From Acidimicrobiia bacterium (GTDB lineage Bacteria; Actinomycetota; Acidimicrobiia; IMCC26256; PALSA-610), in contig JAOSJK010000023.1 in NCBI GenBank assembly GCA_027494135.1, positions 76,558 through 140,557 of the forward strand: 64,000 nucleotides of DNA. The letters run 5' to 3'. Numbering within the stretch: the stretch's first letter is position 1; each line of letters opens with the position of its first letter. Below, piece after piece: positions 8,232 to 17,208 of this stretch. A program made the translations under genes and the position numbers. The notes under the pieces were generated by a model, which was not told the DNA's origin, did no database searches, and worked only from the letters and a program-made list of their open reading frames with translations.

Positions 8232-9299
8232 TCAGAGTCCGCGCTTCCGGCGCAGCGCGTCGGCGGCGGTCATGCGGTGGTGGGGATTGCGCGTCGCCAG
8301 GTTGTGGCCGGCAGCTCGGAACGGCGACAGGGCCGTCTGCCCGACGCCGGCGCCGAGGGCGCGCGCGGCGCCGGCACCCGCCCGATAGCGGTCGCGAGCG
8401 ATGCCGGCGCCCTGCCCGAGTGCGGCGCTCGCCCGCGCGCCGAGGGCCAGCGGCACTCGCAGACCCGCCGCCGTGGCGGCGAAGCCTGCGGTGGCCGAGA
8501 CCGCCGTGTGCAGGCTGGAAGTCACAGCGCCCGAGCTCAGCGCCTGCGAGTAGTTGGGGATCATCCACGTGGCGAGGGCGAAGATCGTGGCCGCGCCGAG
8601 AACTGTGAGCGCTCCGCCGAAGGTCACGCCGCCGGCCAGGAAGGCGCTCCACCCGGGCACGAGGGCGCTTCCGATCCCGGCAATGATGTAGATGAGGAAG
8701 AGCTTCACGCCGGAGCCGACGAGCGCACCGAAGTACGTCATGCCGAAGCCAGCGGTCCAGGGAGAGCCCAGGAAGCCCAGCAAGAGCACCCCCGCACCGA
8801 GGATGATGAAGGCCTCTACCAGAGCGATCGCCATCTGAGCAGCGATGAAGAGGAAGGCCACGAACATGACGAGAGCGAGGATCCCGCCGATCAGGGCGCC
8901 GGCGATCGTGCCGAGAATTCCTGCGACGTTGACGTTGCTGAGCAGCTGGTCTGCGAGGTCGGCACCGGTTCCCACCATGGCGGCGGGATCCAGTGAGGCG
9001 GTGGGCGAGCCGGCGGCGGATGCCGCGGCCTGCCCGGCCAAGCGGAAGCTCGTGATGACCGTTTGGCTCAGGGTGTTTGCGTTGAGGAGGACGAACCAGA
9101 AGAAGGCGATCCGCATCAGGTTCTTCAGGAGAGAAACGAAGAGCGGAACGGGGTCGTCCTTCTCGATCACCCACCAGATCAGCGCCCAGGTGATGTGAAT
9201 CGCGGCAAGAAAGATGAAGAGATTCTGCGCGATCGGGAGGATCGCTCCGTAGATACCGGCGATCGCCGCCTGGAACTGCGCTACCAGAGAGTTGGCCAT
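8232..9299 (-). CDS. trbL: TrbL/VirB6 polytopic membrane protein
   Basis: A 355-residue VirB6-like channel component of the inner membrane. Several hydrophobic helices lie between about residues 25 and 270 (AQNLFIFLAAIHITWALIWW, GALIGGILALVMFVAFLFI, GVKLFLIYIIAGIGSALV). A basic Ala/Arg-rich cytoplasmic tail ends in RRKRGL. VirB6 proteins contact the substrate strand as it crosses the membrane. The gene is 15 bp behind the lipoprotein gene and 14 bp ahead of trbF, as in other Trb operons. Confidence 0.92.
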   Translation of the reverse strand: MANSLVAQFQAAIAGIYGAILPIAQNLFIFLAAIHITWALIWWVIEKDDPVPLFVSLLKNLMRIAFFWFVLLNANTLSQTVITSFRLAGQAAASAAGSPTASLDPAAMVGTGADLADQLLSNVNVAGILGTIAGALIGGILALVMFVAFLFIAAQMAIALVEAFIILGAGVLLLGFLGSPWTAGFGMTYFGALVGSGVKLFLIYIIAGIGSALVPGWSAFLAGGVTFGGALTVLGAATIFALATWMIPNYSQALSSGAVTSSLHTAVSATAGFAATAAGLRVPLALGARASAALGQGAGIARDRYRAGAGAARALGAGVGQTALSPFRAAGHNLATRNPHHRMTAADALRRKRGL

Positions 9300-9314
9300 G
9301 CGTTCGAGCGCCTC

Positions 9315-9641
9315 CTACGGGTTGAACCCCTCGTCGGAGAGGGCAGGGTTCTCGATCTGGCCCGGCACTCCGACGAACTTCGTCGAACGGACGACTTCGC
9401 AGTTGGGGTAGTTGGCATGCTCGGCGGGCTCGCAGTACGCGAGCGCGTCGTTCCAGACGTCCGTATCCCCCTTCATCTGCTCGGTCCAATACGTTGCGCC
9501 GTAGCGGCTCGACTTGACCGTGGACTCCAAGGCGGCGATGGGATCGTCGCCGTTGGCGATCTCTTCCTGCGTGGGCCCGCACGCTGCGGCCAGGGATCCG
9601 AGAACGGTTGCGAGAGTGACCAGCGTCACGTTTCGATTCAT
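9315..9641 (-). CDS. TrbK/EexN-type lipoprotein
   Basis: A 108-residue predicted lipoprotein: hydrophobic signal, then lipobox AAAC with Cys21. The mature part has three more Cys (YCEPAEH, YPNCEVV region) as in small entry-exclusion lipoproteins of the TrbK/EexN group. Those proteins stop a donor from receiving its own plasmid. Position between trbJ and trbL matches trbK. Its end repeats the TrbJ C-terminus: F-V-G-x-P-G, then NPA and a final GFNP. The exclusion role is inferred from position and size; overall similarity is weak. Confidence 0.7.
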   Translation of the reverse strand: MNRNVTLVTLATVLGSLAAACGPTQEEIANGDDPIAALESTVKSSRYGATYWTEQMKGDTDVWNDALAYCEPAEHANYPNCEVVRSTKFVGVPGQIENPALSDEGFNP

Positions 9642-9659
9642 TGCCTGCCTCGTGGTGGC

Positions 9660-10442
9660 TCAGGGGTTGAAGCCGGCCCCGGAGGCCGCCGGGTTGGCCA
9701 CTGCACCCGGCGCGCCAATAAACTCCTGGAGGGCCGCCTCTGAGGCGGCACTAGCATTGGTCGAGTTCGTCTTCCACACGTTCGCGGCGTTGATCTCCAG
9801 CGCTAGCAGCTGGCGCACCTTCGCCATCTCCTCCACCTGGAGGCTGGCCAGCGAGTTGGCGACCTGCATGAGCTCGTTCCGTCCCGTGGCGGAGTCGTTG
9901 GCGGAGCGGAGCGTCTGGAGCGCTGCGTCCACGGTGTTGACGTCGCTGATGTTGAGACCCGCCGACTGGAGCGTGCCGCGCAGGGTGTCGAGGGTCGTCG
10001 TCGACCACTGCTGGTACTGCGTGTTCCAATTCGTGGGCGAGACGTAGCCAGGGAACTGCGTCTGCAGCTGGCCGGCGATGTTCGGCATGTTGTAGACGAG
10101 CGAGTTCCCGATCTGCGCGGCGGTCGCCAGGTTGTTGATCCAGGCCTGCACCTGGCCCCAGCTGGGCGAGCCGAGCTGCGAAGCCTGGTTCGCCATGTCT
10201 TGGAGCTGCTGGATCTGGTTGGCGATCTGGGTCGCCTCGTTCGTGAGCTGCTGAACCTGCTGCGCCACCTCGGTGATGTTCTGGACGGCGGCGATGATGT
10301 TCTGCACGAGGTTCGTCGGATCGAGGACGATCGACTGCGCGCGGGCGCGCGGCTGAGGGGCGAGCATGAGGGCCACGCCGGCGAGAAACGCGAGCGCTGC
10401 CGTCAGTGCGGGTCGGAATCGAGAATCGCCTCTACGACGCAT
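9660..10442 (-). CDS. trbJ: TrbJ/VirB5 minor pilus protein
   Basis: A 260-residue secreted protein of the VirB5 type. I start it at the ATG at 10442, overlapping the end of trbE by 11 bp, because this gives a clear signal peptide (FRPALTAALAFLAGVALM, cleavage near ARAQS). The mature protein is a long Gln/Asn-rich coiled coil (VQNITEVAQQVQQLTNEAT, IQQLQDMANQASQLG) typical of TrbJ. It is thought to sit at the pilus tip and help contact the recipient. The C-terminus carries the GFNP tail shared with the neighbouring lipoprotein. Confidence 0.9.
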   Translation of the reverse strand: MRRRGDSRFRPALTAALAFLAGVALMLAPQPRARAQSIVLDPTNLVQNIIAAVQNITEVAQQVQQLTNEATQIANQIQQLQDMANQASQLGSPSWGQVQAWINNLATAAQIGNSLVYNMPNIAGQLQTQFPGYVSPTNWNTQYQQWSTTTLDTLRGTLQSAGLNISDVNTVDAALQTLRSANDSATGRNELMQVANSLASLQVEEMAKVRQLLALEINAANVWKTNSTNASAASEAALQEFIGAPGAVANPAASGAGFNP

Positions 10443-12865
10443 GGGTGTACTCCCTGTTGAGGGTTCGCCAGCGGAGCGCAGCCTCGTCGAGGCCGCGCTG
10501 CTCGAGCCATAGAGCAGGCCAGGCCGCGCCGTGCTGGTGACGGAGCTTGCGGATCTGCTCGATCTCCTCGCTCCCCGAGATGCCAATGAAGCTCAGCGTC
10601 TCGGGTCCGAGGCCGAGGTCGAGCAGGCGGCGGCCGAGCTCGGAGACGTAGTAGTAGTGGCGCTTCGGGATCGCGTGCGCGACGAGCTCGACCTGGGTCT
10701 CGTTGAGGCCGAGCTTCCGGTAGAGCTGGCTCGTCTGGCTGCTGCGGGCCTCCGGGTTCGGCAGGAAGACCTTCGTCCGGCAGGACTCGAGCAGGAGGTC
10801 GCGCTGGGGTGAGTTGAAGACCTCGGTGAGGCTCTGGCTCACGAAGACCACCGCGCAGTTGCGCTTGCGCAGCACCCGCAGCCACTCCTCGATCTTCGAG
10901 GAGAAGACGGGATGGTTCAGGAGCAGCCAGGCCTCCTCGAGGATCAGCAGGCTCGGCTGACCGGAGAGGCGCCGCTCGATCTGGTGGAAGAGGTAGAGCA
11001 GGACGGGGACGGCGTTCTGCTCGCCCTTGTTCATCAGGTGCTCCACCTCGAAGACCTGGAAGCGGGCGGCCTGGAGGCCGTCCTGCTCGGCGTCCAGCAG
11101 GTGCCCCATCGCGCCCTCGAGCGTGTAGTGGCGGAGCCCGCTGCGGACGGCCTCGTCCTGGACCGTGCTGACGAAGTGGGTGAGCGTGCGGTCGGGGCTC
11201 TCGACGAGACGCTCGAGCGCCGCGTGGATCTGCTTGCGCTGCTGCGGGCTCACGTCGACCTGCTGGAGGGCCAGCAGGTGCTCGATCCATTCGGACGCCC
11301 ACATCCGGATCGGAGCCTGGCCGATGTCGGCCAAGGGGCAGAAGGCCAGCTCGTCGTGGTGGTCGCCGGCGATGTCGTAGTGGATGCCGCCCACGGCGTT
11401 GCAGAGGGCGAAGGAGCTGTAGCCCTTGTCGAACGCGAAGACCTGGGCACCGGGGTAGCGCAGGAACTGCGCGGCGATGAGCCCGATCAGCGTGGACTTA
11501 CCTGCGCCGGTCGGCCCGATCACCATCGTGTGACCGACGTCGGAGACGTGGAGGTTGAACCGGAAGGGCGTAGCGCCGGCCGTGTTCGCGTAGAGCAGGG
11601 GGGGAGCTGGGCGGGTAGAAGGGGCACGGGTTGTGCTCGAGCCCCGGGAAGATCGACGTGGTCGGGATCAGGTCGGCGAAGTTCAGGGTGTGCAGCAGCG
11701 GCCGGCGGACGTTGCGGAAGCCGTGGCCGGGCAGCGTGCCGAGGAAGGCCTCGACGGCGTTGATCGTCTCGACGCGCGTCTTGAAGCCGTTGTGCTGCAG
11801 CTCGCGCTCCACCTGGCGGCAGTGCGAGTCGAGCTGCTCCTTGTCCTCGCCGTGGAGCAGGAGAACGCTCGTGTAGTGGCCGAAGCGCACGTGCATGCGC
11901 GACGCCTCGGCGATCGCGGCGTCCGCGTCCTCGGCCATCATCACGGCGTCCTGGTTGGCGAAGGTCTGCCCGCCCATCTGCATCGCCTCGCGGATGAGGC
12001 CGGCCAGGCCGTAGCGCTTCTGGAACCAGTTGCGGCGGGTGCGCTTGAGGAGCTGCTCCGCCGTCGTGGGCTCGACCGAGATGAAGCGGTTCGACCAGCG
12101 GTACTCGAGCGAGAGCCGGTTGAGGAAGTCGAGGATCCCCGGGAAGGAGTCGCTCGGGAAGCCGCAGATTGCGATCGGCCGCACCCAGAGGCGGCCCACC
12201 CGGAGCTCGAAGCCGCCGACCAGGTCCTGCGAGCCGACGATCGCGTCGAGATCGAGCGGCGGATGGGGAACCCGGACCGGGTGGGTGATGCCCGAGGCAC
12301 AGGAGCAGAGGAAGCTGAGGAGATCCCCGGAATCCATCCGCTCGATGCTCAGCCGGTCCGAGAGCGCGTCCTCCAGGTGGGTCGTGGCGCGCTGGAAGTG
12401 GCGGAGCGCGGTCTGCCAGCTCGGCGCGCGATCGGTCTCGTCGGTGTCGATGAAGAGAGCGCTCAGCCGGTTCTGCATCTCGGGCGGAGGCAGGTAGCTC
12501 GCGGTGAAGGCGTACAGGCTCTCGAACGTGGCCTCACCGCTCTCGTAGACCCGCCTCCGCTCTTCGTCGATCAGCCGGGACGTAGGGTCCGGGAAGTGGC
12601 CCGCCTCCGGGTAGCCGGGAGCCGGCTTGCGGATCGCGTCCGCCTGGATCATCCAGCCGTTCCCGAGGTCGCGAAGGGCGCCGTTCACCTGCTCGGCCAG
12701 CACCGCCATCTCGTTCGGCGTGGCCGACTCCATGTCCGGGCCCGCGTACCACCAGCCGGCGAGCAGCGAGCCGTCCTTGTTGAAGAGCACGCCTTCGTCG
12801 ACCAGGGCGTAGTAGTTCAGGAGATCGGGGAGACCTTTGGGCTCGCGGCGGAACTCGGGCAGCAT
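10432..12865 (-). CDS. trbE: TrbE/VirB4 ATPase, apparent frameshift
   Basis: VirB4-type ATPase that powers pilus assembly and transfer. ATG at 12865 with AAGGAG upstream. Walker A GPTGAGKST lies near residue 451 and Walker B LLILEEAWLLL near residue 643. The N-terminal half carries the CagE/TrbE pattern up to NPCPFYPP. There the frame breaks inside a seven-base C run (G7 at 11598-11604 on the plus strand). With six C the protein reads on as SPLLYANTAGATPFRF and is 810 residues, as expected for TrbE. Total gene length is one base over a multiple of three, which agrees with one extra base. Probably a homopolymer error; if real, the transfer system would be dead. Confidence 0.88.
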
Positions 12866-12876
12866 GCAGCGCTCCT

Positions 12877-13239
12877 TCAGTCCGAGTACGGCACCGAGGG
12901 GTGGACGATCGGCCGCGGTGCGTGGAGGGAGGCGCGGGCGGGATAGAACGGCTGGAGCTGGACGTGGCGCGTGTAGATCCGGCGGAAGTCCGGGTCGTAG
13001 CGGGTCACCCGCCCGAGGGCCCACTGGCCGACGGTCGCCAGGAGGAAGCAGACCCCGAAGGTCCAGCGCGAGAAGCCGATCCCGAAGATCAGCGCGAAGA
13101 TCACGATCAGGTTGATGAGCGTGAGCTCCCGGTCTGCCCCGGCCAGGAGGATCGGCCGCGTCAACGAGACGTGGATCGGCACGGTGCGCAGCCCGCGCGA
13201 GCTGGCGAGGTCTGCAGCGTGCTCGTTCGGGTCGTTCAC
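12877..13239 (-). CDS. trbD: TrbD/VirB3 inner-membrane protein
   Basis: A 120-residue VirB3-like protein that lies next to the VirB4 ATPase in the inner membrane. The N-terminal motif (TVPIHVSLTRPILLAGADRE) is the family hallmark. Two membrane stretches follow at about residues 40-77 (LTLINLIVIFALIFGIGF, FGVCFLLATVGQWALG), then a basic segment (DPDFRRIYTRHVQ). The gene is 11 bp upstream of trbE. Size is slightly larger than usual because of a Pro-rich tail. Confidence 0.92.
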   Translation of the reverse strand: MNDPNEHAADLASSRGLRTVPIHVSLTRPILLAGADRELTLINLIVIFALIFGIGFSRWTFGVCFLLATVGQWALGRVTRYDPDFRRIYTRHVQLQPFYPARASLHAPRPIVHPSVPYSD

Positions 13240-13248
13240 CAGCTCCTC

Positions 13249-13449
13249 CTAGAAGCGCTCGCCGAGCCAGGAGAGCTGGCTCAAGACGGTGAGGGCGGCG
13301 AGCGCGACGGCGGCACCGAAGGCCATGGCGACTGGCCGCTGGGCGCGTCCCGTGACGAGGACGAACCCGAGGGCCGCGACGGCGACGGCGATTGCGCTCG
13401 TCGCGGCTACCGGGACACTGCGCAGCTGGGCCAGGATCGCTTCCGCCAC
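13249..13449 (-). CDS. TrbC-like paralogue without signal peptide
   Basis: A 66-residue, very hydrophobic protein with two membrane segments around a short basic loop (TGRAQRP). Its pattern parallels the mature part of the pilin TrbC encoded directly upstream: hydrophobic helix, polar loop, PVAMAFGAAVALAAL against RRVAAIAFGGALALGAL, then LSQLSWLGERF against MTALGWVGASF. This points to a tandem duplication in which this copy lacks a cleavable leader. It could be a second minor pilin or a membrane-anchored partner. Confidence 0.75.
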   Translation of the reverse strand: MAEAILAQLRSVPVAATSAIAVAVAALGFVLVTGRAQRPVAMAFGAAVALAALTVLSQLSWLGERF

Positions 13450-13462
13450 CAGGGTCGCCTCC

Positions 13463-13804
13463 CTAGAAGCTCGCGCCGACCCAGCCGAGCGCGGTCATGA
13501 AGGCCAGCGCGCCGAGCGCCAGCGCGCCGCCGAAGGCGATGGCCGCGACCCGGCGGAGGCCGCTTCCGGCCTCGCCGAAGGCGAAGACGAGCCCGGTGAC
13601 CACGATCGCGACGGTGATGGCGATGCGGGCCACGGTGCCCTGGAGGTTGTTCAGGAGGTTCGTGAGCGGCGTGTCCCACGGCATCGCCGTCCCGGCCGGC
13701 GTGGCGAACGCCGGGTCCGCGCCGGCGAGAACGAACAGCATGGCGAGGCCCGCAATCCAGAGCGCGTTCCTCGGCTTCGCACGATGACGGTCGAGATCCT
13801 TCAT
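13463..13804 (-). CDS. trbC: TrbC/VirB2 major pilin
   Basis: A 113-residue prepilin. A basic start and hydrophobic leader (WIAGLAMLFVLAGADPAFA, cleavage after FA-T) are followed by a mature part with two membrane helices separated by a polar loop (FGEAGSGLRR). This is the standard TrbC layout; mature TrbC pilins are often cyclised. The start codon overlaps the trbB stop by four bases (ATGA), so pilin synthesis is coupled to the assembly ATPase. Confidence 0.92.
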   Translation of the reverse strand: MKDLDRHRAKPRNALWIAGLAMLFVLAGADPAFATPAGTAMPWDTPLTNLLNNLQGTVARIAITVAIVVTGLVFAFGEAGSGLRRVAAIAFGGALALGALAFMTALGWVGASF

Positions 13805-14805
13805 GGCGTCCCCTCACTCCTGGTGGTTGGCTGGGCGAGCTCCTCGAGCTCGAATCCGCGGGTCGGGTCGTAGCCCTGGACGCGGAGAACCTCGCGGACG
13901 TGGCGCTCCCGGAGCGCGACGACCAGGTCGACGGCGTCAGCGAGCAGGAACGGCTGGCTCGGAACGCCGGCCTCCTGGACGAGCTGGTCGAGACGAGAGA
14001 GGGCGGCCCTCGCGCTGTTCGCGTGGACCGTGCACATGCCTCCTGGATGCCCGGTGTTCCACGCCTTGAGCATGTCGAGGGCCTCCCTCCCTCGTACTTC
14101 GCCAACGATGATCGCGTCGGGACGGAGCCGCATCGTGGCCCGCACGAGACGTGTCAGGTCCGCGACCTCGGAGGTGCGGAGGGCGACGCGGTTCGGCGCC
14201 GCGCAGCGGAGCTCGATCGTGTCCTCGAGGATCACGAAGCGGTGGTTCGGATGGGAGAGCTTCACCTTCTCCTGGAGCAGCGCGTTCACGAAGGTGGTCT
14301 TCCCGCTGGCCGTGCCGCCGGTGACGATGATGTTCAGGCGCTCGCGAACGGCCTCCCGCAGGGTGTCCGCGTGGAAGGCGGAGAGCCGCTGCTCGGCGAC
14401 GTAGTCGTCGAGCGTGCGGACCTGGGAGCTGTGCTTGCGGATGGTCGCGGTCGCGCGCGGAGCGACGGGCGGAACGATGCCCTCGAAGCGGAAGCCGAAG
14501 AACGGGAGCTCCCCCTCGACGATCGGGTGCCCCTGGTTCGCCACGGTGTCGAGGAGCGCCGCAACGGTGCCCACGAGGCTCTCCGCGCGCTCGGCGGAGA
14601 ACTCGTCCGGGAGGAGCGACTGGCCGTCTCCGAGCCGGTCCCACCAGACGCGGCCGTCCGGGTTCACCATGACCTCGATGGTCTTCTCGTCGCCGAGCGC
14701 CTCGAGGACGACGGGCCCGAGCTCGCGGTGGAGCTTCCGCCGGAGCCGCTCCTCCCGGACGTTCAGCGCGTCGTTGCGCGCGCCTCCAACGCTCTCATCT
14801 CCCAT
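13801..14805 (-). CDS. trbB: TrbB/VirB11 secretion ATPase
   Basis: A 334-residue hexameric traffic ATPase of the VirB11 group, first gene of the leftward trb operon. I chose the ATG at 14805 because it gives the usual TrbB length. Walker A GGTASGKTTF is near residue 163, then the Asp box region FVILEDTIELRC, Walker B DAIIVGEVRGREALDML and the His box TGHPGGMCTVHANSA. It works at the inner membrane on both pilus assembly and DNA transfer. The 235-bp gap to the divergent gene at 15041 should hold the operon promoter; no clear -35/-10 is obvious by eye. Confidence 0.94.
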   Translation of the reverse strand: MGDESVGGARNDALNVREERLRRKLHRELGPVVLEALGDEKTIEVMVNPDGRVWWDRLGDGQSLLPDEFSAERAESLVGTVAALLDTVANQGHPIVEGELPFFGFRFEGIVPPVAPRATATIRKHSSQVRTLDDYVAEQRLSAFHADTLREAVRERLNIIVTGGTASGKTTFVNALLQEKVKLSHPNHRFVILEDTIELRCAAPNRVALRTSEVADLTRLVRATMRLRPDAIIVGEVRGREALDMLKAWNTGHPGGMCTVHANSARAALSRLDQLVQEAGVPSQPFLLADAVDLVVALRERHVREVLRVQGYDPTRGFELEELAQPTTRSEGTP

Positions 14806-15040
14806 CGAGGGCGACGATACGAGCCGCGGTCCGGGGCCTTCAACGAAGGAACGTGGCAGTCCGCGTCCGAATTGCGGCGAGACACGTCCAGCGGGTGGCG
14901 GAAGGTGTCCAGTGAGTGTGCAGTCGCTCGTGGGTCGAGCTCGCGAATCGTAGACCGCCGCCAGATAGGGGTGATCGATTCGCGAGCGCCTAAAGCGGCC
15001 CCCTCGGCTAGTCGATGGGTTCGCACGGGAGGGCCCACGC

Positions 15041-15424
15041 GTGAGTCGCAAGCCGAGCATCTTCTACGCGCCCAGACACCAGGCGATCAGCGCGGCGCTC
15101 GAGCTGGTAGTAACGACCGCGGATTACGTGGAAGACGGAGACATCCGTAGCTTTGAGCCTGGAACGAGGTTCGTCCTCAAGGTCTTCACGCCTCGCGAAC
15201 CGTACCCGGAACGAACGGAGTGGGAGGCCACGGGGAAGGCTCGTGGGATCGGACGCGCCGACGCTGAATTGGTATGCATTCTCTCCGACGTGTGGACGGA
15301 CACGGATTGGGTCTCCGAGGGAGATGAGCTGTTCGCGGTGCCCGCTCGCGCCATTCCAGAAGATCGGTCAGCACTGCTCCGAGCCTACTACGCGGAACGC
15401 CGAGCGCGCACGTCGGCCCGGTAG
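15041..15424 (+). CDS. unknown protein
   Basis: A 127-residue acidic protein starting with GTG, divergent from trbB and convergent with the FIS-type regulator that ends 6 bp downstream. No signal peptide or membrane segment. The middle is beta-rich (PGTRFVLKVFTPREPY, GRADAELVCILSDVWTD) and the C-terminus is basic (YYAERRARTSAR). I do not recognise the family. Base composition and codon use look like the neighbours. It marks the left end of the cargo block. Confidence 0.6.
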   Translation: MSRKPSIFYAPRHQAISAALELVVTTADYVEDGDIRSFEPGTRFVLKVFTPREPYPERTEWEATGKARGIGRADAELVCILSDVWTDTDWVSEGDELFAVPARAIPEDRSALLRAYYAERRARTSAR

Positions 15425-15429
15425 CACCT

Positions 15430-15987
15430 CTACCGGAGGCCCAGCTGCTTCAGCCGGTAGTTCAGACCGCTCCGCGACATCTTCAGGATCTCGGCAGCCT
15501 GCGAGACGTTGCCACCGGTGGCGCGGAGGGCGTTCAGAGTCTCGCGCAGCCGCCGGGCATCGCGCTCGTTGCGCATCGCCGCGAGTTGGTCGTGGTGCGC
15601 ACCGTTCAGGTAGCGGGACGTCCGCAGGAGGGCGCGCGCGACGGCCGGGAGATCGGCCGCCTCCTGCGGCCACACGATGTACTGCTGGAGCCCGGTCAGG
15701 AGCCGCGTGGCTCGCGGGCACTCCTTCTGGGAGCGATCGCGGATGAGGACGAGGACCGGAGTGCGGCTGGTGACGCGCCGAACACCCTCGACGATCCGAG
15801 GGTCGTGCTCCGGGATCTCGATGTCGGCGCCGACGACGAGGTCGATCGGCTGCTTCTCCAGGACGACGATGCCGCTCAAGAAGTCGTGCGCGCGATGAAT
15901 CTCGAGGGCGAGCGGCTGTAGGAGCGTCTGGATCCGATCGAGCTGGTGCGGTTCCGGGTGAACGAGCAGAACTGAGCTGGTCTTCAT
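15430..15987 (-). CDS. receiver-like domain with FIS-type HTH
   Basis: A 185-residue regulator. The N-terminal 120 residues follow the response-regulator fold (SSVLLVHPEPHQLDRIQ, PIDLVVGADIEIPEHD, TPVLVLIRDR). The Asp in VVGAD may be the phosphoacceptor, but the usual acidic pair after beta-1 is degraded (VHPEP). The conserved Lys of beta-5 is absent (QYIVWPQEA). The C-terminus (GGNVSQAAEILKMSRSGLNYRLKQLG) is a FIS-type helix-turn-helix as in the DNA-binding end of NtrC proteins; no sigma-54 ATPase domain lies between. It may be a phosphorylation-independent DNA-binding protein. No kinase gene is near. Confidence 0.82.
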   Translation of the reverse strand: MKTSSVLLVHPEPHQLDRIQTLLQPLALEIHRAHDFLSGIVVLEKQPIDLVVGADIEIPEHDPRIVEGVRRVTSRTPVLVLIRDRSQKECPRATRLLTGLQQYIVWPQEAADLPAVARALLRTSRYLNGAHHDQLAAMRNERDARRLRETLNALRATGGNVSQAAEILKMSRSGLNYRLKQLGLR

Positions 15988-16383
15988 CGGGGGTGCCGTC
16001 CTCGTGCAGCGTGGTGCTTCGGTTGCTCCTTCTCAGGTTTCGAGGTCCAGCGCGGCTCGCCTGCATGAGGGGGATCATGCGTTGCTCGCGCACGCATCTT
16101 CGCGCGGTGGCGACCGCGAGCAGACCTGGACGACGAGGGCCCATCGCGAAGAAGCGGTCGAGCGAGATGCCGGGCGGGAGTATCGCGCCGCGGAGTGTCG
16201 AGCACGCCGCTCGAGGGCGCATCGTCGTGCGCGGATCGCGCGCTGGCATCTCGGCTCGAGTTCGTTCATCCGAACCCTTCTCGGAGGATGCCTGTGCGAC
16301 GCGACGTGGGGGAGGCGGATCGCGCCCGTGTCAGTGACGTGGGTATCTTACCGAACGGCGCCGGTTAGTCGGCGTGATTTCCG
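15988..16383. other. intergenic, no supported gene
   Basis: About 400 bp between the start of the FIS-type regulator and the integrase remnant. Open frames here are ordinary for such GC-rich DNA and none has a ribosome site, motif or neighbour that supports it. It probably contains the regulator's promoter. Confidence 0.5.
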
Positions 16384-16738
16384 TCACCGGGTGGTTCCGA
16401 ACGGGACGTCGAGCCGCTCGGCCGCGACACGCTGAGCCCGCCGCCAGCGCCGGTCGTAGCGTGCCGTTGTCGGCACATTCGAGTGACAAACCTGGCGCGC
16501 GATCGGGGCCAGGTCGCCCCCGTCGTCGAGCAGGTCCGAGATGTGGCTCCGGCGAAGGTCGTGCGGCGTGAACTCGGCGTTCCCGGCCTCGAGGTGCCGC
16601 TACTGCACGACCCGGTAGACGAGCTGCGGGGAGACGTCGCGGTAGGTCAGCTTCCCGCCCTTGGTCACGCCGCAGAAGAGGCCGCCGGGCCTGCGGCCGC
16701 GCAGACTCAGCCACACGAATCGCACTCTTCGTACACAG
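16384..16738 (-). pseudogene. tyrosine recombinase, C-terminal remnant
   Basis: Read on the minus strand, this stretch encodes the end of a phage-type integrase: GGLFCGVTKGGKLTYRDV, an in-frame TAG (after LVYRVVQ, near 16601), then FTPHDLRRSHISDLLDD, the H-x-N context VCHSNVPTTARYDRRW and the stop at 16384. HxxR and the catalytic Tyr in ARYDRR are recognisable. The N-terminal two thirds are missing, replaced by an AT-richer stretch. With a premature stop and no start it is a dead remnant. It marks an old integration or excision point at the left side of the cargo block. Confidence 0.8.
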
Positions 16739-16826
16739 AATTTCCAGTAGGCTGGACTAATAATCAGGCTCGGCTAATATCGCGCGCTGCGGCCCGAGAC
16801 CGAGATGAGCCGCGAAGGGAGCCTGC

Positions 16827-17163
16827 GTGGCGCGGTCGTTCAGGGAGCTCCGAGAGCGCATGGCGCCGGCGGCACGCCAGCGAGCGGATCGGCGCGCGCG
16901 AGAGACCCTCGTCGAGATGAGCCTTCAGGAGCTTCGCCAGCAAGTCGCGGGAGTTACGCAGACGGAGCCTCGCCCAGTTGATGAAGGTGACGCAGGGAGC
17001 GATCTCGCAGCTGGAGAAGCGCCACGACGTGCTGCTGAGCAAGCTGGCCGGCTACGTACACGCGCTAGGGGGCGAGCTCGAGCTGATCGCACGCTTTCCG
17101 CGCGCCGAGGTCCGGATCAGGCAGTTCAGCGCGGAGCGGACCGCCGATACGACCGGTGAGTGA
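16827..17163 (+). CDS. Xre-type HTH protein, apparent frameshift
   Basis: Xre-family DNA-binding protein of the kind used as a type II antitoxin (HigA-like). GTG start; N-terminal helical part ARSFRELRERM; HTH in VTQTEL-AQLMKVTQGAISQLEKR; C-terminal GYVHALGGELELIARFP. The frame breaks at GAGCCTC (16965-16971). Reading GAGCTC instead joins the two halves exactly (QTELAQLMKVTQG) and gives 111 residues. It is one of six sites with this same change. No toxin gene is seen beside it. The AT-richer 16740-16826 probably carries the promoter. Confidence 0.75.
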
Positions 17164-17208
17164 ACGGGCTGATGGCCGGGCGAGGCGACCCGGCGGTAGG
17201 ATGCGACA

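Noticed and set aside
6493..9582. A single 1029-codon open frame on the minus strand
   Set aside because: It joins trbG and most of trbF through a frameshift and then runs in the wrong frame under trbL and its neighbours. The parts match separate proteins with their own starts and ribosome sites.
10432..11526. Separate small VirB4-like ATPase gene beginning MVIGPTGAGKST
   Set aside because: It is the second half of trbE; the break lies in a C homopolymer and the first half ends at the matching point.
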